This document shows positions 16,504 to 24,712 of a stretch of 42,214 nt of DNA, piece after piece. The notes beneath the pieces were generated by a model, which was not told where the DNA came from, searched no databases, and worked only from the letters and a program-made list of their open reading frames with translations. Positions within the stretch are counted from its first letter, which is position 1, and each line of letters starts with the position of its first letter. The position numbers and the translations under genes are program-made. This DNA comes from CAZDDI01 sp964504195. GTDB lineage: Bacteria; Chloroflexota; Anaerolineae; B4-G1; SLSP01. Where the stretch lies: contig CAZDDI010000036.1 of assembly GCA_964504195.1 (NCBI GenBank), positions 1 to 42,214 on the forward strand, given 5' to 3'.

Positions 16504-17901
16504 TCAACGCCGTAACACCGTGAGCGCGTAGGTGGCCGCAGCCTCCGGCGACTCTACCTGCTGACGCAACAATGCTTCCAACCCGGCTTGCAGCGCGGTG
16601 CGCACTGGAATATCCACCGCTTCTGGCAGGGGCAACTCGGCCGCATTCATTAAAGACTCGAGAAACTGCCGGTCTTCACGTGACAGGGCCAGCAAATCCA
16701 CGGCGCTGCGCCGGGCGGGAAGACGCCGGGCCAGCATAGCTAGATCAACAGTTTGCTCAGGCTGAGCTAACCACTCCGCCAGCGCCAACGCCTGTGGCTG
16801 ACGTTCCGAGGTCTGGGAAACTATGGCGATAGCCCACATCCGCCCTTGGGCAATGATTTGACCTGACGGCGTAGGAATCCAGCCAGGGCGTGCCCCGGCT
16901 GGGCGCACAGCCCAATAAGACCCTGCCGGCACAATACTTAGCTGCCCCACGCCCTCCTGATAATGCGCCCAGCAAGCTTCGGCATCCGGCAATCCTAACA
17001 CAAGCTCCGGCTGCAACAGGTCTGCCTCAACCAACGTCCCGAAGAAACGGTAAAGATCTTCTAAGCGTGCCCGATCTAGCGTGGGCTTACCGGACTCATC
17101 CACCACCGCGCCGCCTGCGCCACGATATGCCAATAATAGCGCGTCACTCGCTAACCCATCTAACGGCCCAGCGGGAAAAAGCAGTGAGTAGCTGCCGGTC
17201 AGCACCACCGTCCACGAGACGGGCGGCGTCTCTGTCACCTCAGCATGATACACCGTTTGTTCGATTTGGGTGAGCAAAGGCAGGCCATACACTTGACCTG
17301 CAACTTGTGCACTCTGCAGGGTAAAGGAATAATAGTCACTTGCATCCACCAGTGCAGGCGGAAGCGGACGGATAAAGCCCTCATGAGCGGCCTCTTGTAA
17401 CTGCGTATAGTTCAACAACACCAAATCAGGCAACACAGCCGGAGCAGCGGTATAAGCGGTGCGCAACAGGTTATAAAGACTGCCTGGCCCACTGGCGGCT
17501 TTGACCTGCACCTGTACCTGCACATCCGGGTTACTTAAGCTGAAGGTTTGCAAGTGGTTCAGGAGCAGCGCGCCAGCCTCGGTCTCACCAAAAGGATCGA
17601 GAAAATCGGGGACCCAAAGTGTAAGCGTGGTAAGACTCGACATTGGTGTAGAGGTGACGGTCGGAGTGCGTGCCACGGTTGGCGCAACGGTCACGAGGGG
17701 GGACAGAGTGAGAGTCGGCAAGGGGGTAGAAGTGTGGGGCAAACACCCAGCGCTAAGTAATAGTATGCACAAACAAATTGCACAGGACTGGCGCAACACC
17801 ACCGCCGGAAATTGCCAAAGACGGGGTTTCAAGACCCCAGTAACAAACTCAGGGCGCGCTAATTGCACAAGACCGGTTACATTCAATCGTATACGTTTCA
17901 C
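16504..17901 (-). CDS. extracellular solute-binding lipoprotein
   Basis: A 465-residue secreted protein resembling family-1 ABC solute-binding proteins. A lipobox LLSAGC ends near residue 53, followed by a Thr/Pro-rich linker and a two-lobe binding domain (TTLTLWVPDFLDPFGETEAGALL; later PDLVLLNYTQLQEAAHEGFI, and a WAHYQEGVGQLSIVPAGSYWA region). The N-terminal region before the hydrophobic core is unusually long. The start is GTG 17901, with GGAGG nine bases upstream inside the gap after the glycoside hydrolase gene; no better start was seen. No permease or ATPase genes are adjacent, so it may serve in cell-surface sugar capture or act with remote permeases. Its place in a polysaccharide operon suggests a carbohydrate ligand. 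Confidence 0.75.
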   Translation of the reverse strand: MKRIRLNVTGLVQLARPEFVTGVLKPRLWQFPAVVLRQSCAICLCILLLSAGCLPHTSTPLPTLTLSPLVTVAPTVARTPTVTSTPMSSLTTLTLWVPDFLDPFGETEAGALLLNHLQTFSLSNPDVQVQVQVKAASGPGSLYNLLRTAYTAAPAVLPDLVLLNYTQLQEAAHEGFIRPLPPALVDASDYYSFTLQSAQVAGQVYGLPLLTQIEQTVYHAEVTETPPVSWTVVLTGSYSLLFPAGPLDGLASDALLLAYRGAGGAVVDESGKPTLDRARLEDLYRFFGTLVEADLLQPELVLGLPDAEACWAHYQEGVGQLSIVPAGSYWAVRPAGARPGWIPTPSGQIIAQGRMWAIAIVSQTSERQPQALALAEWLAQPEQTVDLAMLARRLPARRSAVDLLALSREDRQFLESLMNAAELPLPEAVDIPVRTALQAGLEALLRQQVESPEAAATYALTVLRR

Positions 17902-17919
17902 CCTATATAACCTCCGCCA

Positions 17920-19062
17920 TCATCTCCCGTTCCCTGTGTACGCCTGCACAGCCTGATAAATAGGCCGGGGGCGAAAGTCCACGGTCATAAAAGCATAATA
18001 GTCCTGATAATTGCGGAGCGGAGCCGGAGTACGAAACATCCACAACGCCACCGCCGAGCACCAGGGCCAGTGCGTGTGTGCCAGCGTATAAGCATCCAGC
18101 GAATATTGCACGCGCTGTGCCGGGCGCACCGCCCACGTCCATCGCGGATGGTCATTCCATCCGCCTTCCGTTATGTAAAGTTTCTTATCTACATCCCCAT
18201 AAGCCACCATGATCTCCCGCAATAGCTCCGTGCGCCTAAAGTTGATCAAATCCGAGGCCGGGGACATATCCGGTGGAAACGCCAGCCCATAAGCATGTAC
18301 AGCCAACGCATCAAAGTAAGCAGCAGCACCAGCGGCATACATCGCTTCAAGGTAAAGTAAATCGTTCAGCCCAGCTGGACTACCGGGTGGCTCCAGCGTA
18401 GGCGCGAGCGCTCCCCCCAACACTACCACCGCCGGGTTAACCGCATGCGCCGCCGGGTAGACCTCGCGCAGCAAGGCCGTGTACGCTTCAGCATCTACAG
18501 GCCGAAAACCCCACTCGAAGCTCAGGTTGGGTTCATTCCAGATGATGACATGCTCCACCCGCCCGGCGTACCGAGCCACAAATGCAGCCACAAATGCAGC
18601 AAAATCAGCGTAGTGTTCCGGGTCGAGGTAAGTAAACGTAGTCTCCTGCACCGCCAGATTGGGCCGCGCCCAAGCGGGCACCATCCCCAAGCGCGCGATG
18701 ATCGTAAGTCCCTGGTTGCGTGCGTGCTCAATGACCAAATCAGCGTGTTCCCAGTGGTATACCCCCCGTTGTGGCTCGATGTACGCCCAGGGGAAATACT
18801 CCACAATCCACGGTGACCCCATCTCACGCACTAATGTCAGCGAGCGTTGGATCTTCCACGGTTCCACTTCGTCGGTGAGGCGCGTATGGACGCCGACCAC
18901 GGGATTAGAAGTAACTACGATCTGCGGCGGGCCTAACGTCACCAGCACACCCGGCGGACGCACCAATAGCAACACACACACCCACGGGCCGAGCCACACG
19001 CAGACACGTCTTCCCCATGTTTTTATAGCACAAAGCAACGCCCGCCTCAATTCAACCCTCAT
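17920..19062 (-). CDS. secreted clan-A glycoside hydrolase-like protein
   Basis: A 380-residue protein with an N-terminal membrane anchor or signal segment (about residues 20-45) and a (beta/alpha)8 barrel of the GH5/GH39-like clan A. The proposed acid/base is E177 in IIWNEPNLS and the nucleophile E299 in LYITEGGWND, on the expected strands 4 and 7. YFPWAYIEPQRGVYHWE near residue 89 is a typical substrate-side strand-2 motif, and HAYG near 256 another conserved element. It is the first gene of the five-gene minus-strand polysaccharide operon and lies 18 bp before the solute-binding gene. It could trim or release the polymer, or degrade external glycans. Family and substrate are not determined. 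Confidence 0.8.
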   Translation of the reverse strand: MRVELRRALLCAIKTWGRRVCVWLGPWVCVLLLVRPPGVLVTLGPPQIVVTSNPVVGVHTRLTDEVEPWKIQRSLTLVREMGSPWIVEYFPWAYIEPQRGVYHWEHADLVIEHARNQGLTIIARLGMVPAWARPNLAVQETTFTYLDPEHYADFAAFVAAFVARYAGRVEHVIIWNEPNLSFEWGFRPVDAEAYTALLREVYPAAHAVNPAVVVLGGALAPTLEPPGSPAGLNDLLYLEAMYAAGAAAYFDALAVHAYGLAFPPDMSPASDLINFRRTELLREIMVAYGDVDKKLYITEGGWNDHPRWTWAVRPAQRVQYSLDAYTLAHTHWPWCSAVALWMFRTPAPLRNYQDYYAFMTVDFRPRPIYQAVQAYTGNGR

Positions 19063-19138
19063 GTTTCCACCTTCATCCCTCCATTATACCCGCAGTCAGC
19101 CTAACGGAAAACCCAGGCCCGATAGCACAAATTGCCTA

Positions 19139-19167
19139 TTGCTCTAGCGCTATATTACGGCTATAAT
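19139..19167 (+). promoter_or_regulatory. promoter placing the transcription start at the NUDIX ATG
   Basis: TTGCTC (19139-19144), a 17-bp spacer and a perfect TATAAT (19162-19167). The usual start point, six to eight bases downstream, coincides with the ATG at 19174, and no SD site is visible, so a leaderless mRNA is possible. Confidence 0.6.
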
Positions 19168-19173
19168 GACGAT

Positions 19174-19830
19174 ATGAATAATAGTGCGCCGGTCCCCCCT
19201 CTACAGGAGCAAATTGCTGCGCTCCTACGCACGCCGCTACCAGGCAGCATCGTGCAGCTGCGTATGGCTCCGCACGGACAAGAATTACACGAATTTACAC
19301 CGCCACTAAACCAACCCCTCCGTCAAGCCGCTGTGTTATTACTACTCTATCCGCAACCAGAGGGGATGAGCGTGATATTCACGCTACGCCCAACCACGCT
19401 AAAACACCATGCAGGCGAGATCAGCTTCCCCGGTGGCGCACGCGAGCCGCATGATGCTAGCTTACAATACACCGCGTTGCGCGAAGGCTATGAGGAGCTG
19501 GGGGTCGCGCCGGATACGCTGAGTGTGTTGGGCGCGCTAACCCCACTCTACATCCCACCTAGCCGCAATCTAGTGCATCCTTTTGTCGGGTGGCTCACAC
19601 CCCCGGCAGTCTTTCGTCCACAAGCCCAAGAAGTGGCCCAAATTTTAGCGATTTCTCTGCGACACCTGCGTCGTCCAGATACTATCACGCGCCGCCAATG
19701 GGCGCATCATGGCATACAGATAGATACCCCTTGCTATATTATGAATGATCAATGTATCTGGGGCGCTACGGCGATGATGCTTAGTGAGTTTCTTGCGATC
19801 ATTGCCCCTTTGCCGGAAACACAATTGTAA
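19174..19830 (+). CDS. NUDIX hydrolase, CoA pyrophosphatase (NudL) type
   Basis: A 218-residue NUDIX hydrolase. The motif VIFTLRPTTLKHHAGEISFP, then GG, is the extra UPF0035/NuCoA signature of CoA pyrophosphatases, and the NUDIX box follows in ALREGYEELGV with Arg and three Glu residues. Such enzymes cleave CoA or acyl-CoA into phosphopantetheine plus 3',5'-ADP. The acidic residue early in the box is Asp (PHDAS), as in other members of this group. ATG 19174 is used: the residues before it lie inside the promoter. It is 10 bp upstream of the FAD oxidase gene, likely an operon. Another NUDIX substrate cannot be excluded. Confidence 0.85.
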   Translation: MNNSAPVPPLQEQIAALLRTPLPGSIVQLRMAPHGQELHEFTPPLNQPLRQAAVLLLLYPQPEGMSVIFTLRPTTLKHHAGEISFPGGAREPHDASLQYTALREGYEELGVAPDTLSVLGALTPLYIPPSRNLVHPFVGWLTPPAVFRPQAQEVAQILAISLRHLRRPDTITRRQWAHHGIQIDTPCYIMNDQCIWGATAMMLSEFLAIIAPLPETQL

Positions 19831-19840
19831 AGGATACGCT

Positions 19841-21343
19841 ATGTCACAAGCCGAAGCCGCGTTGAGCCATTTCTGGAATAAATTAGGGCGTTTTTTGCCT
19901 CTCACCGAAACCTTGCCAGTACCGTTTGTGCCCCCCCCCCCGCGGGTTGAACCTTTGGAAGACGCTTTGGGCCAATCACTGCAACAACGCTTTCCCGGCG
20001 ACTTATTGCGCCTTGACACTGAAACCCTCTGCGCCTACTGTGCCAGTCACGATTATCCAGGCTTTGTACGCCGCATGAGTGGCGCCACCGCACCCCAAGC
20101 GGTACTGTATCCCAGCAGCGAACAAGACCTTGCCGATATGCTGCTCTGGGCCGCCGAACGCGAGATTGGACTATGGAACTGGGGCAGTGGGCAAGCCATG
20201 CCTGATCCGACTCAACTTGAGGGCACGCCCTACATGGTGACTGATCTGGCACGGATGAACCGGGTATTGGAATTTAATGAGAGCAAACAACGTATCCGCG
20301 TACAGGCGGGGCTACGTTGGGCAGAGCTACGTGCCTGGCTGATGGAAAAAGACCTCGCCACCGGGCTGGCATTTATGGATGACACGGTCTCGGTGGGGGC
20401 GGCATTAGCGCATGGGATGTTCAATCTGAATGCGCTGGGATATGGGGGGCTACGCGCTAACGTTTATGCGTTACGAGGGATGACCCCTGCCGGGCCGTTA
20501 CAATTGGAGCGTTCCCTGCCGGGCGCAGCTGACTTGCGGGGTTTGTTGCTCGGTGCACAGCAACATTTCGGTATCCTTACTGAGACCACCTTGCGCTTAC
20601 GGCCCTTACCAACCGAAAGTTCTTACCTGCTGGTAAGTTTCCCTTCATGGGATAAAGCCATCACCGCACTCCGCCGGCTATTGACGTTGGATGGGGGACT
20701 CCTGCGAGCAGGGATTCTAAGCGCAGACGAGCTTACATTGTTCAGTACAGAACCCCCGGTCAGTTGGATGCAAAATCTACGCTCACGACTTTCCAACCCC
20801 ACGCCCAAAATCGCCTATCTAATGCTAGAATTAACCGTTCCGAAGGATGCTGTCGCCAAAAAACGCCAACAAATCGAGGCCCTGCTCAAAGAGGGCGAAG
20901 AACCGCTGGAAACCAACAATAAAGTGAATGCTATCCAGGGTCACATTTTATCCAACCGGAGAGTCTTGCTACCGCACCTCTGGCGCTATAACGTGCTGGC
21001 ACACACAGTTACCGCAGCAGCCCCCTGGACGGAAATTGCTGCGTTTCGCCGCGATTGGGAAGAGGCCCTTCAGAGCATCATCCAGGCCACTGGGGAAACG
21101 CGCGGGCTCACGTTAACCACGCTCCATGCTACTTTAGATGAAGCTGTGTTACACACGCTGGTATTGGGCCTGCAATCCCCGGAGCATGCATTGAGCCGGG
21201 AGGAACAGGTACAAGCCATTGAGGCTGTAGCACAGGAAACACAACGACGTTGGAGCATCAACACAGCAACGCCCACGTTATTGACGCAGGCGTTGCAAGC
21301 GGTAAGTGAAACGCTCGATCCGCAGGGGGTATTACTGGGATGA
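19841..21343 (+). CDS. FAD-binding oxidase, GlcD/alkyl-DHAP synthase-like
   Basis: A 500-residue flavoprotein of the vanillyl-alcohol-oxidase/FAD_binding_4 superfamily. The FAD domain is visible as QAVLYPSSEQDLADMLLWAA, a WNWGSGQAMP loop in place of the usual GGGT, and TVSVGAALAHGMFNLNALGYG. Next come GMTPAG and LLLGAQQHFGILTETTLRLRP. The C-terminal half is a substrate cap. Members include glycolate oxidase subunits and ether-lipid synthases; the substrate here is not clear. ATG 19841 is chosen, 10 bp after the NUDIX stop, with AAAGGA just before. The 3' end overlaps the convergent rimO gene by 12 bp, so both transcripts must run through each other. Confidence 0.8.
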   Translation: MSQAEAALSHFWNKLGRFLPLTETLPVPFVPPPPRVEPLEDALGQSLQQRFPGDLLRLDTETLCAYCASHDYPGFVRRMSGATAPQAVLYPSSEQDLADMLLWAAEREIGLWNWGSGQAMPDPTQLEGTPYMVTDLARMNRVLEFNESKQRIRVQAGLRWAELRAWLMEKDLATGLAFMDDTVSVGAALAHGMFNLNALGYGGLRANVYALRGMTPAGPLQLERSLPGAADLRGLLLGAQQHFGILTETTLRLRPLPTESSYLLVSFPSWDKAITALRRLLTLDGGLLRAGILSADELTLFSTEPPVSWMQNLRSRLSNPTPKIAYLMLELTVPKDAVAKKRQQIEALLKEGEEPLETNNKVNAIQGHILSNRRVLLPHLWRYNVLAHTVTAAAPWTEIAAFRRDWEEALQSIIQATGETRGLTLTTLHATLDEAVLHTLVLGLQSPEHALSREEQVQAIEAVAQETQRRWSINTATPTLLTQALQAVSETLDPQGVLLG

Positions 21344-22729
21344 ATGCCGCACGCGGCGTTGATTGTTAACCGGCACACCGATGAGATCATACACAGTAGC
21401 ATCGGTGATAGTGACATCCATCAACTGGGGATAATCCAGGTCTGCTGAAAGCAACACTAGGCCATCAATCTCCGGCGCATCACGGTAGCTCCGGCCTACG
21501 GTCAACCCATCCCCGGCGCCTTCGAGTAACACCGGTAAAGTCCGCCCCACCCAGGCACGATTCGCCTCCAGCGAGATTGTTTGCTGCGCGAGCATCAGCT
21601 CCTCCAGCCGCGCCGCTTTGACCTCCGCAGGTACATTGTCAGGCAATGCCCCGGCCGGCGTGTTAACCTCGTGCGAATATGTAAAAGCACCCACGCGCTC
21701 AAAGCGCAGCTCCTCGATAAACTCCCGCAAGGCCTGGAATTCGGCGTGGGTTTCGCCCGGAAAACCCACAATGAAGGTAGTACGAATAACCACATCGGGC
21801 ATGGCGGCGCGCAATTGGGCGACAGCCTCGCGCACCCAGTCCACATCTGCCGGGCGGCGCATGCGTCGCAATATGTCAGGATGGGCGTGTTGCAAGGGAA
21901 TGTCAATGTAGGGCAAGAGCTGTGCATGACGCGCCAGCACCTCAATCAAGCGCGGCGTGATGTAACCAGGGTAAGCATACAACACCCGCAACCAGGGAAT
22001 TTCCGGGACCGCTGTAACCAGGGCTTCCAAAAGTTCCGCTAGCCCATCTTGCATACCCAGATCATGCCCATAGAAGGTAGTATCCTGTGAAATCAGGTTC
22101 ACTTCTAGAACACCCTGATCCCGCAACGCCCGCGCATCATCGAGAATCGCAGCAATAGGACGGCTGACATTGTCGCCCTTGATAAGGGGGATGGCACAAA
22201 AAGCGCAACGGCGACTACACCCGTCAGCGATCTTGAGGAAAGCACTCGCACCGAAGACGGCGTAACCAGGAGCGCCGAAAGTCTCCGGAAGCGGCATTGC
22301 GCGGTTTTGCAAATACTGCAACGCCGCCCCGGCTTCACGCTCGCGCAGCTGTTGCACCAACGCCACAATCGCCGGCCAATCGCGGGTACCGATGATGGCA
22401 TCCAGGCGCGGAAGGAGCTGCACCAGCTGTTCCGGCTCACGTTGCGCCCAACACCCCGCCGCAACCAACCGCTGCTCTGGGCGCAGTGCTGCGGCAAGTT
22501 CAGTCAGCGTTTCCAGAGATTCCTCGCGGGCGGGTGCAATAAAGCCGCAGGTATTAACGATGATGACATCGGCCCGCGCAGGGTCATCTTTAGCCTGCAA
22601 CCCTGCGCGTTGGAGTAGCGTCGCCATACCGTAAGCATCCACGGTGTTTTTGGGGCAGCCCAACGAGGTGATAAGAAAAGTAGGCGGACGTTGCGCCGCC
22701 CGCCGTGAGGAACGTCTACGCGTACTCAT
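21332..22729 (-). CDS. rimO: ribosomal protein S12 methylthiotransferase RimO
   Basis: A 465-residue radical-SAM methylthiotransferase that adds a methylthio group to the conserved Asp of ribosomal protein S12. The N-terminal MTTase domain has cluster cysteines at C25 (SLGCPKN), C61 (VNTCGFI) and C93 (AAGCWAQ). The radical-SAM triad is C171, C175 and C178 (DGCSRRCAFCAIP), and a TRAM-like region ends the protein (GRTLPVLLEGAGDGLTVGRS). SLGCPKNTVDAYG favours RimO over the tRNA enzyme MiaB. ATG 22729 overlaps the rodZ-like stop (ATGA); an upstream in-frame start would add 26 residues inside that gene. It forms the end of the rplI-rodZ-rimO operon. Confidence 0.94.
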   Translation of the reverse strand: MSTRRRSSRRAAQRPPTFLITSLGCPKNTVDAYGMATLLQRAGLQAKDDPARADVIIVNTCGFIAPAREESLETLTELAAALRPEQRLVAAGCWAQREPEQLVQLLPRLDAIIGTRDWPAIVALVQQLREREAGAALQYLQNRAMPLPETFGAPGYAVFGASAFLKIADGCSRRCAFCAIPLIKGDNVSRPIAAILDDARALRDQGVLEVNLISQDTTFYGHDLGMQDGLAELLEALVTAVPEIPWLRVLYAYPGYITPRLIEVLARHAQLLPYIDIPLQHAHPDILRRMRRPADVDWVREAVAQLRAAMPDVVIRTTFIVGFPGETHAEFQALREFIEELRFERVGAFTYSHEVNTPAGALPDNVPAEVKAARLEELMLAQQTISLEANRAWVGRTLPVLLEGAGDGLTVGRSYRDAPEIDGLVLLSADLDYPQLMDVTITDATVYDLIGVPVNNQRRVRHSSQ

Positions 22730-23535
22730 GGGATATCGAAAGGGCGTTCGCCCGTGGGGGTCCAGGCACGGCGCACCACTTGACCCTGCTCCCCCAGGGG
22801 GCCCCAATCCGCCCCGTTGACGAAGAGCGTAAAAGCGCCGCCGTTACCGGTGGCGACAATGACCTGCTCCCTGGCAACATATTGGATAGGCTCTTCGGGG
22901 GTAGCAAATCCTTCAAAGACAATCGCTGCATCTGCGGAGACACGCACCCAAGCATGCTCTTTGGGTTCCAGGCGGACAGTCACCTGCCCATCAGCGGCGG
23001 GCACAAAAACCGGGGCAACGACCACTGGCAACGGGGTCGTCACGGTAGTAGTCGCAGCCGGCGTAGCCGCCACAGAGGGCGAATTATCACCCATGAAGGC
23101 AAGATAGAGCGCGCCTCCCAGAGTCACCAAGCCGAAGAACAATAGCGCAATGATGAGAATTTGCAGCAGGCCACCTGGCAACACCACCGCAGACGTGGTC
23201 ACTTCTTGCTCTGTCGGCGGGCCAGGAAAAGCCGAAGGGCGCGAAAGAATTCTTTCCGTATAGCCTTCGGCAATCTGTTGACGCGGTTGCACCAAATACC
23301 CACCACGCTCAGCCTCATAGCGCGCTAATGCCTCTTCGATGGGCAAGCCCAAAAAGCGAGCATAGTTGCGCAAAAAACCACGGGCCTGAATTTCACCAGG
23401 AAGTGCAGCAAAATCGCCTGTTTCAAGGGCTTGCAGATAACGTTGTCGGATGCGTAGGGCGCGTTCAGCGTCTTCGAGCGTGAGTTTACGCACCTCACGG
23501 GTGCGCCGTAGCCAGAGGCCCAAACCTTCGCTCAT
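22726..23535 (-). CDS. rodZ: RodZ-like helix-turn-helix membrane protein
   Basis: A 269-residue single-pass protein. The cytoplasmic helix-turn-helix at about residues 8-75 (LRRTREVRKLTLEDAERALRI, then GFLRNYARFLGLP) is typical of RodZ/YmfM. A membrane segment lies near residues 148-170 (LLQILIIALLFFGLVTLGG). A Thr/Val-rich linker and an outside beta domain of the DUF4115 type (VTVRLEPKEHAWVRVSADA, GNGGAFTLFVNG) follow. RodZ links MreB filaments to cell-shape enzymes; no mreB lies nearby, so a general HTH-DUF4115 protein is the cautious reading. Translation is coupled to both rplI (ATGA at 23532-23535) and rimO. Confidence 0.88.
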   Translation of the reverse strand: MSEGLGLWLRRTREVRKLTLEDAERALRIRQRYLQALETGDFAALPGEIQARGFLRNYARFLGLPIEEALARYEAERGGYLVQPRQQIAEGYTERILSRPSAFPGPPTEQEVTTSAVVLPGGLLQILIIALLFFGLVTLGGALYLAFMGDNSPSVAATPAATTTVTTPLPVVVAPVFVPAADGQVTVRLEPKEHAWVRVSADAAIVFEGFATPEEPIQYVAREQVIVATGNGGAFTLFVNGADWGPLGEQGQVVRRAWTPTGERPFDIP

Positions 23536-23984
23536 TCACCCTCCGAAAAAATCAATACCCGTATCTGTGCGCGCACGCCACTTTCCAGTTTGAGGTCTAC
23601 CAGATGGGTCCCTAAATCACGCAAAGGATGCTCAAGCAACACATTGCGCTTATCAAACTCCACCTTCAACAGCCGGGAGAGTCCTTTGGCAACATCGGCA
23701 TTAGTGATCGAACCGTACAAGCGGCCCGTCTCACCAGCCTTAGCTTTAAGACGTATAGTCTCCTGTTGCAATTGCGCGGCCAGCAGTTCAGCCCGCTCCC
23801 GTTGGCGAGCTGCTTTGTCATCTTGCGCACTCCGGACTTCCTCGGCTGCACGCAACATCCCCTTAGTGGCCGGCACAGCCAACCCCTGGGGGAGCAAATA
23901 GTTACGTGCGTACCCGTCGGAAACCTCTTTGATTTCATTGGCTTTGCCAACATTTGGCACATTGCGTTTGAGCAATACTTTCAT
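23532..23984 (-). CDS. rplI: 50S ribosomal protein L9
   Basis: A 150-residue ribosomal protein of normal length. The N-terminal rRNA-binding domain begins MKVLLKRNVPNVGKANEIKE and contains GYARNYLLPQGLAVPAT, the L9 signature. A charged connecting helix (SAQDDKAARQRERAELLAAQ) and the C-terminal domain with GRLYGSITNADVAKGLS follow. ATG 23984 matches the family start and has AAGG upstream. An in-frame start at 24089 exists only because the parS palindrome reads as MFHVKH and is not the real one. Its stop overlaps the rodZ start. L9 next to rodZ and rimO is a coupled operon here; rpsF and rpsR, its common partners, are absent. Confidence 0.95.
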   Translation of the reverse strand: MKVLLKRNVPNVGKANEIKEVSDGYARNYLLPQGLAVPATKGMLRAAEEVRSAQDDKAARQRERAELLAAQLQQETIRLKAKAGETGRLYGSITNADVAKGLSRLLKVEFDKRNVLLEHPLRDLGTHLVDLKLESGVRAQIRVLIFSEGE

Positions 23985-24072
23985 GGGCAGCCTTCCTATC
24001 AAAATGTTGCCCGCGCCAGCGCGAGCGGAGTCATCATACCCCAGATTACCAAAAGAGCAACGCATAGGGAAA

Positions 24073-24088
24073 TGTTTCACGTGAAACA
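24073..24088. other. parS: parS centromere site (ParB-binding palindrome)
   Basis: TGTTTCACGTGAAACA is a perfect 16-bp palindrome identical to the widely conserved bacterial parS consensus bound by ParB during chromosome segregation. It lies between rplI and the TPR gene, in the rplI leader, 9.4 kb from the proposed origin. No second site was seen in the window and parA/parB are not here. Confidence 0.93.
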
Positions 24089-24104
24089 TCCCCTTATGCC
24101 ACGA

Positions 24105-24644
24105 TCAATAACCGAAGATGCGGGCCTGTACAGCCAGGAAGAAGCGGGTAATTTTCTGCTGGGGGGTAGGTTTATCCAACAGGTGCAAACCAGCCTGGTA
24201 AGCAGCCAAACCTTCCTGCCGCTGACCGGACTTAAAGAGATGAACACCGACAGACAGCAGCGCATCACCTTGTTTCTGACGATCGCCAAGCTCATCAAAC
24301 AACATAACAGCTTCACGCCAGGCCTTGAGAGCCTCTTCGCGGCGATTCATGGAAGCATATAGACCACCAATGTTACCCAAGGCTTGTGCCTCACGGGACT
24401 TGTCTCCTAAGCGCACAAAAATGCGCCGGGACTCTTCACTCGCCTCAAGCGCCTCTTCCCAACGGCTTTGCTTACGCCGGATGACGCCCAAGTTATTAAG
24501 CATCTCGGCGGCCTCAAGTTCACGCCCCTCGGCTGCAAAGCCTTCTAACGCCTCATTAAAACGGCGCGCGGCTTCGTCATACAAACCCTCTTGAAACAAG
24601 CGTAAGCCTTCATTTTGTAGTTCCAGGGCAGTAGATTCTGTCAT
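24105..24644 (-). CDS. tetratricopeptide-repeat protein
   Basis: A 179-residue soluble all-helical protein made of about four TPR units (LRLFQEGLYDEAARRFNEAL, EAAEMLNNLGVIRRKQSRWE, AQALGNIGGLYASMNRREEA, GDALLSVGVHLFKSGQRQEG). Such repeats mediate protein-protein contacts; no enzyme domain is present, so it is an adaptor of unknown partner. The start at 24644 follows GGAGGG. The XRE regulator lies 68 bp upstream on the same strand and the two could be co-transcribed. Its 3' end is 16 bp from the parS palindrome. Nothing ties it directly to chromosome segregation. Confidence 0.85.
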   Translation of the reverse strand: MTESTALELQNEGLRLFQEGLYDEAARRFNEALEGFAAEGRELEAAEMLNNLGVIRRKQSRWEEALEASEESRRIFVRLGDKSREAQALGNIGGLYASMNRREEALKAWREAVMLFDELGDRQKQGDALLSVGVHLFKSGQRQEGLAAYQAGLHLLDKPTPQQKITRFFLAVQARIFGY

Positions 24645-24712
24645 AGTCCCTCCAGTATGGATATAATAGATGCTGCGCAGCAGGCAATGCGTAACCGGGA
24701 ATTTTCTCCCAA

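Noticed and set aside
23985..24089. N-terminal extension of L9 beginning MFHVKH
   Set aside because: The extra residues are a translation of the parS palindrome and spacer; L9 proteins begin at MKVLLKR, which has its own SD.
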